Source of the DNA: Terriglobia bacterium
Lineage (GTDB): Bacteria > Acidobacteriota > Terriglobia > JAIQFV01
Direction: 5' to 3'
Assembly: GCA_020073085.1 (NCBI GenBank)
Contig: JAIQFV010000001.1
Coordinates: 434,001 to 498,000, forward strand
DNA length: 64,000 nt
Part shown: in pieces, positions 21,624 to 30,840 of the stretch
Numbering within the stretch: the first letter of the stretch is position 1
How the letters are laid out: each line of letters begins with the position of its first letter
Notes under the pieces: model-generated
The model's input: only the letters and a program-made list of their open reading frames with translations
Told to the model about the DNA's origin: nothing
The model's database searches: none
Made by a program: the position numbers and the translations under genes

Positions 21624-22889
21624 ATGACAGCAATCCTGCAAGATAAAGAGACGAACCCGTTTGAATCCATGATGTCGCGGTTCGACATCGCCGCTGAAAA
21701 ACTGCAATTGGATCCGGGCCTTTATCAGATTCTCCGAACTCCCGACCGGGAGATCACGGTGTCCATTCCCATTATGATGGACAATGGCAAATTAAAGGTA
21801 TTTACGGGGTATCGCGTGCAGCACAACATTGCGCGCGGGCCGTGCAAGGGAGGCATCCGGTACGCCCCGAACGTTTCGCTGGATGAAGTTCGGGCCCTGG
21901 CCGCCTGGATGACTTGGAAGTGTGCTGTGGTGAACATTCCCTTTGGTGGAGCCAAGGGAGGCATTATCTGCGATCCTGCGCACATGAGCATGGGCGAGAA
22001 GGAAAAGATGACCCGCCGGTATACGGCCATGTTGATTGATGTCCTCGGTCCCGAGCGCGACGTCCCGGCACCGGATATGAATACCAACGAACAAGTCATG
22101 GCTTGGGTGATGGATACCTATTCCATGCATCAACGCCACACCGTCACGGGTGTCGTCACCGGCAAACCCATTGAATTGGGAGGATCCCAGGGCCGCCACG
22201 ACGCGACAGGGCGCGGCGTCATGATCTGTTGCGACCAGGCCATCAAGCGGATCGGGATGAAGCGCGAAGACACCCGCGTGGCAGTTCAGGGATTTGGAAA
22301 TGTGGGTTCCATTGGGGCCCGACTCCTGTTTGAGGCAGGATATCGAATCGTCGGTCTGTCCGATATCAATGGCGGGATTTTGAATGATAAAGGGATCGAT
22401 GTACATGAGGCCATAAGGCACTACAAGGAAAGGCGGACGCTCGAGGCCCTGCCTGGAACGACCCCATGCACGAACGAGGCCCTGCTGGAAGCCAAGTGCG
22501 ACATCCTGGTTCCGGCAGCCACCGAAAACCAAATCACCAGCCAGAACGCCGAAAAGCTCCATTGCAAGATCATCTGTGAGGGCGCCAATGGTCCAACCAC
22601 GGCAGCCGCCGATGACATCCTCGAATCCAAGAAGATCTTTGTAATCCCCGACATCCTCGCGAACGCCGGGGGAGTCACCGTTTCCTATTTTGAGTGGGTG
22701 CAGGACCGGCAGGGCTACTTCTGGACCGAGGCAGTGGTGAATTCCGAATTAGAGCGGATCATGGTGGACAGCTTCAATGCGGTGGCCGCTTACGCAGACA
22801 AGCACAGGGTGAACATGCGGATTGCCTCTTATATGCTGGCAATCGACCGGGTTGCCTACACCACGAAGCTGCGCGGCATTTACGCATAG
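21624..22889 (+). CDS. Glu/Leu/Phe/Val dehydrogenase (glutamate dehydrogenase type)
   Basis: This enzyme reversibly deaminates glutamate to 2-oxoglutarate with NAD(P). It has 421 residues. The substrate domain shows [11 protein letters not shown] and the catalytic-lysine motif [13 protein letters not shown]. The Rossmann domain shows [17 protein letters not shown]. The end [20 protein letters not shown] is typical of hexameric GDH. The start at 21624 is preferred over an ATG at 21609 because GGTGGGGG (21611-21618) precedes it at the right distance. A good terminator follows. Activity on leucine or phenylalanine is not excluded by the family, though length and motifs favour glutamate. Confidence 0.94.
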   Translation: MTAILQDKETNPFESMMSRFDIAAEKLQLDPGLYQILRTPDREITVSIPIMMDNGKLKVFTGYRVQHNIARGPCKGGIRYAPNVSLDEVRALAAWMTWKCAVVNIPFGGAKGGIICDPAHMSMGEKEKMTRRYTAMLIDVLGPERDVPAPDMNTNEQVMAWVMDTYSMHQRHTVTGVVTGKPIELGGSQGRHDATGRGVMICCDQAIKRIGMKREDTRVAVQGFGNVGSIGARLLFEAGYRIVGLSDINGGILNDKGIDVHEAIRHYKERRTLEALPGTTPCTNEALLEAKCDILVPAATENQITSQNAEKLHCKIICEGANGPTTAAADDILESKKIFVIPDILANAGGVTVSYFEWVQDRQGYFWTEAVVNSELERIMVDSFNAVAAYADKHRVNMRIASYMLAIDRVAYTTKLRGIYA

Positions 22890-22920
22890 CCCCGGCTGCC
22901 CAGGGACATCCGAAGATTCA

Positions 22921-22969
22921 AAAAAAGGCGCTCCGTGAGACCAGCCTGATCTCACGGGGCGCCTTTATT
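22921..22969 (+). terminator. Rho-independent terminator after glutamate dehydrogenase
   Basis: A 14-base stem with one mismatch (GGCGCTCCGTGAGA, 22927-22940, pairing with 22950-22963) and a 9-base loop is followed by TTTATT and preceded by six A. It may serve both directions. Confidence 0.85.
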
Positions 22970-23170
22970 ATGCCGAGGGAAATGCTCCAAATGAAAGCCG
23001 GTGCCGCTTCCCTTTCAACCTTATAATTGAGCCCGTGAACAGCCCCGGGACGGTTGTTCAAATTTCTTCGTCCCCTGTAGCGAAGGCTCGAAGACCCGCT
23101 TGAATCTAAACCGCGACGTCGTGGCTCTCCTCCGCAATCCCGTTCGAGCAGACCGACTTTGAACAAGAAC

Positions 23171-23872
23171 CTACACGGTGCTCCGAAGCAGCCGGACTTC
23201 AACGCGGCGATTGCGGGCGCGTCCTTCTTTCGTCTTATTGTCGTCCGCCGGCTTGGCTTCACCAATCCCAATAACGGATATCCGGAACAGTGGGATGTTG
23301 TGTTGGGTTGCCAGGTAACGCTTGACGTTCTCGGCGCGCTTTTCACTCAATTGCAGGTTGAATGAGTCACTCCCGCGGTCGTCGGTGAACCCTTCAATTT
23401 CGAGGATGTAACCCTTTTGGTCCTTGACCTTGGCGGCCATTGAATCCAATTTCTCTCTTGCTTCGTCGCTGAGCTCGAATTGACCGCTCTTGAAGGTGAC
23501 CTCGGTTGATTCGGCAAGCTTGTAAGAGTCGATGTTGCCCAGTTTTGACTCGACATCTTTCACATTCTTTGCAATCTGGTCTGTTGCTGACTGGGCTGCC
23601 TCCGCCTTCTGGTTCGCCGTCGCTGCCTTGGAATCGGCGGCATCGGCTTTTGCAGTGGCTGCCTGAATGCCCGCTTGGGCACGGCTATCGACGTCGCGAA
23701 TATCCTCAGTATTCTTCTTGGTGATGGATTCAATCTCTGCCACCTTGCCTGTCAACGGATCAATTTGTTGCTTAACGTATTTCTTGGTGGCACATCCGGT
23801 GACCGCCAAAACACCGACAGATGTGAGCAGCAGGATCGTGACACATCGCAACACCAACTTTGCACTCGACAT
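23171..23872 (-). CDS. OmpA-family peptidoglycan-associated lipoprotein
   Basis: This is a 233-residue outer-membrane lipoprotein. A signal peptide (about residues 1-26) ends in the lipobox VTGC, with Cys27 the lipidation site. Residues 30-115 are an Ala/Lys/Asp-rich coiled coil. Residues 120-233 are an OmpA C-terminal domain that binds peptidoglycan (LEIEGFTDDRGSDSFNLQLS, EKRAENVKRYL, RISVIGIGEAKP and the final NRRVEVRLL). The start at 23872 has GAAGGAGAC upstream; a longer frame to 24028 lacks a signal peptide. It probably tethers the outer membrane to the wall. Confidence 0.92.
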   Translation of the reverse strand: MSSAKLVLRCVTILLLTSVGVLAVTGCATKKYVKQQIDPLTGKVAEIESITKKNTEDIRDVDSRAQAGIQAATAKADAADSKAATANQKAEAAQSATDQIAKNVKDVESKLGNIDSYKLAESTEVTFKSGQFELSDEAREKLDSMAAKVKDQKGYILEIEGFTDDRGSDSFNLQLSEKRAENVKRYLATQHNIPLFRISVIGIGEAKPADDNKTKEGRARNRRVEVRLLRSTV

Positions 23873-24205
23873 AGAGTCTCCTTCTTCGTCCCTCTCAAGG
23901 TGATGATAAATAAGCACACAAAGGCTAACACAGGCCTCATGCGAATTGCAATAGGCATGGCTCCCCACGCGGGTTGCCGGCTTATCCTTCGTGGCGTAAA
24001 TGCCCCCGTACCTTCCATCGAGAATCATTCCGGTACGACACTTGGTTTATGGAGGCGGGGTTCGAAACGGAAAACTCAAGCGAAGGATTGACGGCGAGCC
24101 ATCCGATTTCCTCACCCACGGTGCTTTTCCCTTATAATAGCTCTCGTCCAGTCACGAGAAACACATATCCAGATCTGAAACCCGGATAGTTCAGGTATTC
24201 AAGCG
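23873..24205. other. Intergenic region upstream of uvrC
   Basis: No gene is seen here. A TATAAT (24133-24138) lies 67 bases before uvrC but has no recognisable -35 at normal spacing. The promoter of the divergent lipoprotein gene must also be here. Confidence 0.45.
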
Positions 24206-26008
24206 ATGATCCTCTCAGAAGAAATTCTCAGCAGTCTTCCCACGGAGCCGGGCGTGTACCTGTTTTTGAGCACAGCCGGTGAAATCATCTATGTGGGGAA
24301 GGCGAAATCGTTGCGCCAACGTGTCCGAAGTTACTTTCAGGAGTCGCGGGGCCGCGACGACAAGATCAGCCGTCTGGTCCAGGAGATTGCTGACCTTCGT
24401 ACAGTTGTGGTCGACAACGAACATGAGGCCCTCGCCCTGGAGAACAACTTCATCAAGCAGAACAAGCCGCGCTACAACATTCTCCTGAGAGACGACAAGA
24501 CCTATCCTTATCTTAAGCTGACGGTCCAAGAAAAATTCCCCCGGCTCATTTACACCCGCCGCCTCCGCCAGGATGGGGCTCAATATTTCGGGCCCTATTT
24601 CCCGGCCAGTCTGGGCATCCGTTCCAAGAGACTGGCCCATCAGTACTTCGGAATGCGATCCTGTTCCATCAACATCGACGAGGGCCTGCCGCGTCCCTGC
24701 CTTCAATACCACATCAAACGTTGTCTCGGCCCTTGTGTCGCCGAGCTCTGCTCCAAAGAGCGTTACGATGTTGCAGTCAATGACGTCAAAATGCTCCTGG
24801 AGGGACGCACTTCCAATCTCACGGAGCAGCTTCAATTGCGCATGGAGGAGGCGGCCCAGGAGGAGCGATTCGAGGCGGCGGCCAAGTACCGGGACCTGGC
24901 AGGGACGGTGGCGGAATTAGGGGAACGACAGAAGCTGGCCTCCACGCGGAGTGACGATCTTGATATTGTCGCCGTCCACGCGGAGCCGCCGCTGGCTGCG
25001 CTGAATCTTTTTCATATGCGGAGCGGGCGGGTCGTTGAACGACGCGAGTATTTTTGGGAAGAAGTCAGCCTCTATGACCCGGCCGAATTTCTAGGGGCGT
25101 TTCTCAAGCAGTTCTACCTGAACGAATCGTTCACGCCCGCCCAGATCTTTGTTCCCCTCGATTTTGAGGACCGCCCCGTACTTGAGGAGATCCTGAGCGA
25201 GAAACGCGGACGGAGGGTCGAAATCATCACCCCGCAGCGGGGCGCCAAGCGACAGTTCGTGGAGCTGGTCGAGCGCAATGCCAAGATCTCATTTGACCAG
25301 CGCTTTCGAACCCTGACGCCCTCCTCAAAAACCATCAGCACGGCATTGCAGGATGCCCTGGATTTGGAGACTTCCCCCCGGCGCATCGAGTGCTTTGACA
25401 TTTCCAATATTCAAGGGACCGACAGTGTGGCTTCCTGCGTAGTCTGGGAAGATGGCCGGATGAAGAAAAGCGACTACCGGAAATTTCTCATCAAGACCGT
25501 CGTCGGCGCCGATGACTTCGCCTCCATGCGGGAAGTGGTGATGCGGCGTTACCGGCGCCTGCTGGATGAAAAGAAGAAACTGCCCGACCTGGTCCTTGTC
25601 GACGGCGGGCTGGGCCAGCTTCATGCCGCGGCAGCCGCATTGGATTCGCTGGACCTGGTCGCCCAGCCGCTGGCGGCCCTTGCCAAACGCGAGGAAATCA
25701 TTTTCATTCGTGGCCGCGAGAACGAACCCGTGGCCCTGGAGAAAAGCAGTCCCGTCCTGCACCTGATCCAGCATATCCGGGACGAATCGCACCGGTTCGC
25801 CGTGTCGTTCCACCGGAAACGCCGGGCCGGGCGGACATTGTCGACGGAGCTGGTTGCCATCCCGGGAGTGGGGGCGAAGACCGCACAGCGGCTCTTGCGT
25901 GATTTCGGGAGTGTGGCCGAGATCAAGCAGTCGTCCTTTGAGGCGCTGAGCGGAGCGGTTGGACCCAAGCTCGCGAAGAAAGTTGTTGAGCATTTCCGGG
26001 GCCGGTGA
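24206..26008 (+). CDS. uvrC: UvrABC excinuclease subunit C
   Basis: This is the nuclease subunit of nucleotide-excision repair, making both incisions around a UvrB-bound lesion. It has 600 residues. The GIY-YIG nuclease domain is at residues 10-95 (PGVYLFLSTAGEIIYVGKAK). The UVR motif that contacts UvrB is at about 205-240 (ERFEAAAKYRDLA). The RNase H-like second nuclease is at about 385-530 (IECFDISNIQGT, LVDGGLGQLHAA). The C-terminal tandem helix-hairpin-helix is LVAIPGVGAKTAQRLLRDFG. All domains are intact. Confidence 0.97.
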   Translation: MILSEEILSSLPTEPGVYLFLSTAGEIIYVGKAKSLRQRVRSYFQESRGRDDKISRLVQEIADLRTVVVDNEHEALALENNFIKQNKPRYNILLRDDKTYPYLKLTVQEKFPRLIYTRRLRQDGAQYFGPYFPASLGIRSKRLAHQYFGMRSCSINIDEGLPRPCLQYHIKRCLGPCVAELCSKERYDVAVNDVKMLLEGRTSNLTEQLQLRMEEAAQEERFEAAAKYRDLAGTVAELGERQKLASTRSDDLDIVAVHAEPPLAALNLFHMRSGRVVERREYFWEEVSLYDPAEFLGAFLKQFYLNESFTPAQIFVPLDFEDRPVLEEILSEKRGRRVEIITPQRGAKRQFVELVERNAKISFDQRFRTLTPSSKTISTALQDALDLETSPRRIECFDISNIQGTDSVASCVVWEDGRMKKSDYRKFLIKTVVGADDFASMREVVMRRYRRLLDEKKKLPDLVLVDGGLGQLHAAAAALDSLDLVAQPLAALAKREEIIFIRGRENEPVALEKSSPVLHLIQHIRDESHRFAVSFHRKRRAGRTLSTELVAIPGVGAKTAQRLLRDFGSVAEIKQSSFEALSGAVGPKLAKKVVEHFRGR

Positions 26009-26084
26009 GATTATTCCCCGAAATTCAGAAGGCCCAATCGCGCGGACTCGTGCGAGAACCTCGAAGGAGAGTTCAATTCATCCT

Positions 26085-26447
26085 ATGGACATTCAGATCA
26101 AAAAGTGGACAGATATCGAAGTCGAGCAGCTGACTCCCCTGCTTACCCGGCAGATGATTTCGAGTGAACATCAGACCGTGGCCATCGTCCGACTCAGGAA
26201 GGGGTGCGTCGTGCCGCCGCATTCCCACGAGAGCGAACAAATCACGTCAATTCTCGAAGGAGCGCTGGAATTTGAGATCAACAACCAGACCATTGTGCTC
26301 CGGAAAGGGGAGTCGATGGTCATCCCTTCCAATGTCCCGCATGCCGCCAAGGCCCTGGAGGATACCGTTGACCTCGATATCTTCAGCCCGGTTCGATGGG
26401 ACTGGGTGAACGGCACGGATGACTACATCCGGTCGGGAAACCGGTAA
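26085..26447 (+). CDS. Cupin-domain protein
   Basis: This is a small single-cupin protein of 120 residues. The two conserved cupin motifs are PPHSHESEQITSILEGALEF (metal-binding His/His/Glu) and MVIPSNVPHAAKAL (second His). It lies 76 bases after uvrC on the same strand. GAAGGAGA is upstream, though somewhat far from the ATG. Proteins of this type include isomerases, dioxygenases and sugar-binding regulators; the function here is not known. Confidence 0.85.
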   Translation: MDIQIKKWTDIEVEQLTPLLTRQMISSEHQTVAIVRLRKGCVVPPHSHESEQITSILEGALEFEINNQTIVLRKGESMVIPSNVPHAAKALEDTVDLDIFSPVRWDWVNGTDDYIRSGNR

Positions 26448-27008
26448 ACCCGTCATCCGGAGCCGTTTTCTTTCTCCTGGATTGCCCATCCAGACAGACC
26501 AGGAATGAATGACCGGCCCGTGGACAAGATCATCTCCCATCCACTTTCGTTGGATGAATCAACGATTTCCTTCTGGCGAATTAGAGTTTTAGGTTTATGT
26601 TCAGGCAAGAAATTTGATATAGTTCACAGCCTTGATTTTCGAGGTTCGCCGTCTGAAATGCCAGAGAGGAAACTCCGGACGAAACGATTAACTGATCACC
26701 GACAACACGTCACCCTGGACAGAGCATTTGCCGACGAGTCATAAATCTGCCAGGGCCGCATTCCTCGCGTCTTTCATCGAACCGTAGCGCACAAGTCGGC
26801 ATACCCTACGATCAGCAGTTAATCCGAACGGCAATCTCCTTCAATTTTCGCCCCTGCCCTGCGTTTGTCCAGGGGGCGAATGCTTTGAGCTCGGCGATCG
26901 TGCTCACCGGTAAGCAGCCGCTGCCTTGGATGGCACGGGGGCCGGGCGAATGAAGGTGTGAAAATGATAGTACCATTCTAATAGATAAATTCATCTTGGA
27001 GACTACCT
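26448..27008. other. Intergenic region before the carbamoyltransferase cluster
   Basis: These 561 bases show no convincing coding frame or strong promoter pair. The last 100 bases are AT-rich and end in GGAG just before the PLP-enzyme gene, so transcription of the cluster probably starts nearby. Confidence 0.45.
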
Positions 27009-28466
27009 ATGTCGCAGATCATCCACAAACTCAATCCATCCGTCATTAAGAAAACAGCCGCCCGGTGCCGGGAGCGGAATGTCGTCATTCCCACCTTCGC
27101 GCAGATGAGAGATCCAAGCCTGATCCCCCAGGCGGTGCTGAAGAAACTTTCGAAAGTCGGACTGTGGGATGTCAATCCCCTCAACCTCTTCCGCATCACT
27201 TGGAAGAATGACATCAAATCCGGATTGTACGGCGGTGTAAATTCTCTTGAGATACCACGGGCGATCACAGGGGTGAAGGCGCGCATCATCGGACTGGTCG
27301 GCAAGTACTTTCCGACCGGTGCACACAAAGTGGGCGCGTCCTTTGGATGCCTGGTGCCGCGGCTGGTGAGCGGCGAATTCGACCCGGACAAAAACAAGGC
27401 CGTCTGGCCCTCGACGGGCAACTTTTGCCGAGGTGGTGCGTTCAACTCTGTGCTTCTTGGATGTACGGGAGTTGCCATTCTGCCGGAAGAAATGTCGAAG
27501 GAGCGCTTCACGTGGCTGAGGGAGATCGGCGCTGAGGTGATCGCCACACCGGGCTGCGAATCGAACGTGAAGGAGATCTACGACAAGTGCTGGGAATTGA
27601 AAAAGGATCCGTCAAACTTCATCTTCAACCAGTTCGAGGAGTTTGGCAACCCGATCTGGCATTATAATGTGACTGGTCCTGCAATCGAGGAAGTCTTCAA
27701 CCGGTTGAAGCTCAAAGGGAAGCGCGCGGCAGCGTTCATCTCCGCGACCGGATCTGCCGGAACGATCGCTGCCGGCGACCACCTGAAGAAGCAGTTTCCC
27801 CACCTCAAGGTGGTTGCCACCGAAGCTCTTCAGTGCCCGACCCTGCTGATGAACGGATTCGGCGGACATCGCATCGAGGGGATTGGTGACAAGCACGTGC
27901 CGTGGGTGCACAACGTTCGAAATACCGATGCCGTAGCGGCGATCGACGATGAGGACTGCATGCGGGTTTTGCGCCTCTTCAATGAAGCCGCCGGCCGGAA
28001 ATACCTGGAGGGCGAGGGGATCTCCGACGCCGAGGGGGGCATGCTGCCTCTGCTGGGCATCTCGTCGATCGGAAACCTGCTCGCGTCCATCAAAACGGCG
28101 AAATATTTCGAGCTCGATGAGCAGGATGTTGTCTTTACGATCTTTACCGACTCGGTCGAGCTGTATGGTTCCCGTCTCAAGGAGCTCGAACACGAACGCG
28201 GAAAGTATTCGACGATGGATGCGGCAAAGGACCACACCGCCTCCATTCTGCACCAGGGCATCGATCACTACAAGGAACTGACACACTACGAACGAAAGGC
28301 GATCCACAACCTCAAGTACTTCACCTGGGTCGAACAGCAGGGGAAAACCGTGGAGGAGCTGGATGCGCAGTGGAATCCGGACTACTGGCGGAAGCTGCTG
28401 GAAGACGAAGTGGTGGAGTTTGACAAGCTGATCAATGAGTTCAACGTCACGGTCGGCCGTGCGTGA
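27009..28466 (+). CDS. Fold-type-II PLP-dependent lyase (cysteine synthase/threonine synthase superfamily)
   Basis: This is a 485-residue PLP enzyme of the tryptophan-synthase-beta superfamily. The likely Schiff-base lysine is in PTGAHKVGASFG (about residue 102). The phosphate/substrate loop appears as WPSTGNFCRGGAFNS, and a Gly-rich cofactor loop as ISATGSAGTIAAGDHL. It is longer than cysteine synthase or diaminopropionate ammonia-lyase and does not closely resemble E. coli YgeX. It leads a same-strand group with two carbamoyltransferases, a carbamate kinase and another PLP enzyme. From context it may deaminate an amino acid freed by decarbamoylation; the substrate is unknown. Confidence 0.8.
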   Translation: MSQIIHKLNPSVIKKTAARCRERNVVIPTFAQMRDPSLIPQAVLKKLSKVGLWDVNPLNLFRITWKNDIKSGLYGGVNSLEIPRAITGVKARIIGLVGKYFPTGAHKVGASFGCLVPRLVSGEFDPDKNKAVWPSTGNFCRGGAFNSVLLGCTGVAILPEEMSKERFTWLREIGAEVIATPGCESNVKEIYDKCWELKKDPSNFIFNQFEEFGNPIWHYNVTGPAIEEVFNRLKLKGKRAAAFISATGSAGTIAAGDHLKKQFPHLKVVATEALQCPTLLMNGFGGHRIEGIGDKHVPWVHNVRNTDAVAAIDDEDCMRVLRLFNEAAGRKYLEGEGISDAEGGMLPLLGISSIGNLLASIKTAKYFELDEQDVVFTIFTDSVELYGSRLKELEHERGKYSTMDAAKDHTASILHQGIDHYKELTHYERKAIHNLKYFTWVEQQGKTVEELDAQWNPDYWRKLLEDEVVEFDKLINEFNVTVGRA

Positions 28467-28561
28467 TGGCAGGGCTGCCTTCGTTTCACGGGCTGGATCG
28501 GTGAAAGGAAGGGCGGCTCAGCTGAAAGCGAGATTCACTCAAACACAAGGAGACATTCACC

Positions 28562-29542
28562 ATGCGTAGTTTTATCGGTCGCGATATCCTGTCGCTGAAG
28601 GAATTCGAGCGGAGCGAGTTCTTGCGCATCTTTGAAATCGCGGAACGTCTGGAGCCCATCGCGCGCGATCGCCGCAACAGCGACCTGCTCAAGAACAAAA
28701 CGCTCGTGACGGCGTTCTACCAGCCCAGCACGCGCACCCGTCTTTCCCACGAAGCCGCCATGCACCGCCTCGGCGGGCACGTGACCGGCTTTTCAGACGC
28801 GAAGATGACTCGGGCCGGCGATTATTATCAGGAGAGCATCAAGGACACCGTTAAGATGCTTGAGTTCTACGGCGATGTGATCGCCATGCGCCATTTCCAG
28901 AAAGGGGCGCCCCAGGAAGCTGCCAAATGGTCCTCTGTACCGGTCATCAATGGAGGCGATGGCTGGGGCGAACACCCCACCCAGATTCTCACCGACCTCT
29001 ACACCGTTCTGCGCGAACGCGGCCGGATCGACGGCTTGCGGTGGCTCGCCCTGGGGGATATGCGAATGCGCACGATGCACTCGCTCGGATATGCGCTGAC
29101 CCAGTTCGATTGCCCGGTCACCTTCGTCGGCCCCCCCGCGAATGCGCTCTTCCCCACCTCTCCCGATATGCGAATGCCGGAGGAATACAAGGCGGATTTT
29201 CGACAGTACGGTCTGAACTTCAGCGAAGCCGAGCACGTCGAGCAAGCCATTGCGAATGCCGATGTGATTCTGGTCGAGCCGGTGATTCAGGCCGATTATT
29301 CACAGTCGCGACAGGAGGCCCCCAAGGAAAGGCCGCTCACGCCGTCGAATTTCAAGATCACCCGCGAACTGTTGGTGAGCAAGGCGAAGAGCGATATGGT
29401 GTTGCTCCACTCGCTCCCCCGCATGGACGAGATTCCGCCGGATGTGGACATCACCCGCTGGTCGCGTTACTGGCAGGAGGCATTCTACGGCGTCGTCCTG
29501 AAAATGGGGTTGTTCGCGCTCGTCCTGGGCGCTGTCGAATAA
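28562..29542 (+). CDS. Aspartate-carbamoyltransferase-like protein, substrate site altered
   Basis: This is a 326-residue member of the aspartate/ornithine carbamoyltransferase family. The carbamoyl-phosphate site is intact: YQPSTRTRLSHEAAM, GEHPTQILTDLYT and LHSLPRMDEIPPDVD, all ATCase-like. The two segments that bind aspartate in PyrB are different. The 80s loop reads DAKMTRAGDYYQESI instead of a GKKGETL type, and the R-x-Q of the 230s loop is replaced in LVEPVIQADYSQSR. It therefore probably acts on another amino or ureido compound. No regulatory subunit is nearby. AAGGAGAC precedes the ATG. It follows the PLP enzyme by 95 bases. Confidence 0.82.
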   Translation: MRSFIGRDILSLKEFERSEFLRIFEIAERLEPIARDRRNSDLLKNKTLVTAFYQPSTRTRLSHEAAMHRLGGHVTGFSDAKMTRAGDYYQESIKDTVKMLEFYGDVIAMRHFQKGAPQEAAKWSSVPVINGGDGWGEHPTQILTDLYTVLRERGRIDGLRWLALGDMRMRTMHSLGYALTQFDCPVTFVGPPANALFPTSPDMRMPEEYKADFRQYGLNFSEAEHVEQAIANADVILVEPVIQADYSQSRQEAPKERPLTPSNFKITRELLVSKAKSDMVLLHSLPRMDEIPPDVDITRWSRYWQEAFYGVVLKMGLFALVLGAVE

Positions 29543-29594
29543 TCCCCAGCTGGTTTGTTGAATAGTTGAATAGTTGCAAAGACGGGGCGCTTCC

Positions 29595-29756
29595 ATGGCA
29601 AAGATCCAACGATTTGAAGATTTGAAGAGTTGGCGAAAGGCCCGTCAGTGGGCTCATGCAATCTACGATCTTACCGAACCAGCTCGCTTCGCCAAGGACT
29701 TCCGTTTACGGGATTAGATTCAGGCTGCGGCGGGTTCCGTGATGCATAACATCGCA
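29595..29756 (+). pseudogene. Remnant of a four-helix-bundle (23S rRNA intervening-sequence type) protein gene
   Basis: From ATG 29595 the frame reads MAKIQRFEDLKSWRKARQWA and continues to RLRD, then a TAG at 29715, then IQAAAGSVMHNIA, after which similarity stops. This matches the start of the small four-helix-bundle family (normally FEDL..W..AR.L, then RDQI.RA..S...NIAEG). The TAG stands where the family usually has Gln, so one C-to-T change would explain it. About 54 of a usual 120 or so codons remain. Two TTGAATAG repeats lie just upstream (29560-29577). It sits between two carbamoyltransferase genes. Confidence 0.75.
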
Positions 29757-29790
29757 CCATCAAACCAAACAGGAAAGGGAAACAGCAATC

Positions 29791-30771
29791 ATGCAGACAT
29801 ACTTACACGGTCGCGATCTGATCGGAGATCTTGATTTCAGCCGGGAAGAGGTTGAAACGGTGCTTGAGGTCGCCTTCGACCTGAAACGCAAACGCGCCCT
29901 GAATGAACCGCACGCACTTCTCCGCGACAAAGTGCTTGCCATGATGTTCTTTTTCTCCAGTACTCGCACGCGCGGATCGTTCGAAGCCGGGATGGCGCAA
30001 CTCGGAGGGCATGGCGCCTTCATTGAATCGCGCTCGACGCAGATTGCGCACGGTGACACCCCCAAGGAAATCGGCGAGATTTTCGGCCGCTACTTCGACG
30101 GGATCGCGATTCGCCACGTCGATTGGAAGCTCGGCAACAAGTATATCAACGAGGTGGCGAAGCATTCCCGCGTCCCGGTACTGAACATGCAGTGCGACAT
30201 CTACCACCCGTTCCAAATTCTGGCTGACCTGATGACGGTCATCGAGAAGAAGGGACGCGATTTGCGCCGGAGAAAGATGGTGGTCTCGTGGGCGTTTGCC
30301 TCGTCGTACCAGAAGCCGATGTCAGTCCCGCAGTCGCTCATCCTGCAAATGCCGCGTTTCGGACTGGATGTCGTTCTGGCGCATCCCCCGGAGTTCAAGC
30401 TGATGCCCGAGATCATGGACCAGGCCCGAGAGCAGGCCAGGAAGTTCGGGTCGGGATTCGAGGTCGTCGACGATATGGATGCGGCGTTCAAAGACGCTGA
30501 TGTCGTGTATGCCAAGTCCTGGGGCGCCATGGTGCACACGTCGGACGAGAAGGAAGGCGCCCGGATTATCAGCAAGTACTCGTCGTGGATTACGGATGAA
30601 CGGCGATTGAAGCTGGCGAAACCGGACGCGATCTACATGCACCCCCTTCCCGCCGACCGCAACATTGAAGTGACGGACGGGGTCATGGATGGGCCCAACT
30701 CGGTGGTGTACGACGAAGCCGAAAACCGCATGCACGTTCAAAAAGCGGCGATGGCGCTGACCATGAGCTAG
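29791..30771 (+). CDS. ygeW: YgeW-like knotted carbamoyltransferase
   Basis: This is a 326-residue transcarbamoylase of the knotted group (YgeW, N-acetylornithine carbamoyltransferase). The carbamoyl-phosphate site is FFSSTRTRGSFEAGM. STQIAHGDTPKEI, NMQCDIYHPFQILADLMTV and WAFASSYQKPMSVPQSLI follow E. coli YgeW closely. The end (ITDERRLKL, NIEVTDGVMDGPNSVV, AENRMHVQKAAMAL) is more like N-acetylornithine carbamoyltransferase. The usual HCLP is MHPLPAD. It is shorter than YgeW (about 396). With a carbamate kinase 70 bases downstream it most likely works in the breakdown direction, giving carbamoyl phosphate. The natural substrate is not known. Confidence 0.83.
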   Translation: MQTYLHGRDLIGDLDFSREEVETVLEVAFDLKRKRALNEPHALLRDKVLAMMFFFSSTRTRGSFEAGMAQLGGHGAFIESRSTQIAHGDTPKEIGEIFGRYFDGIAIRHVDWKLGNKYINEVAKHSRVPVLNMQCDIYHPFQILADLMTVIEKKGRDLRRRKMVVSWAFASSYQKPMSVPQSLILQMPRFGLDVVLAHPPEFKLMPEIMDQAREQARKFGSGFEVVDDMDAAFKDADVVYAKSWGAMVHTSDEKEGARIISKYSSWITDERRLKLAKPDAIYMHPLPADRNIEVTDGVMDGPNSVVYDEAENRMHVQKAAMALTMS

Positions 30772-30840
30772 ACGGTCCGAGCGTCGCGGGATTCAGGGGT
30801 TCGATTTTTCAACCACGACCCCTGCGACAGAAGGAGGCCA

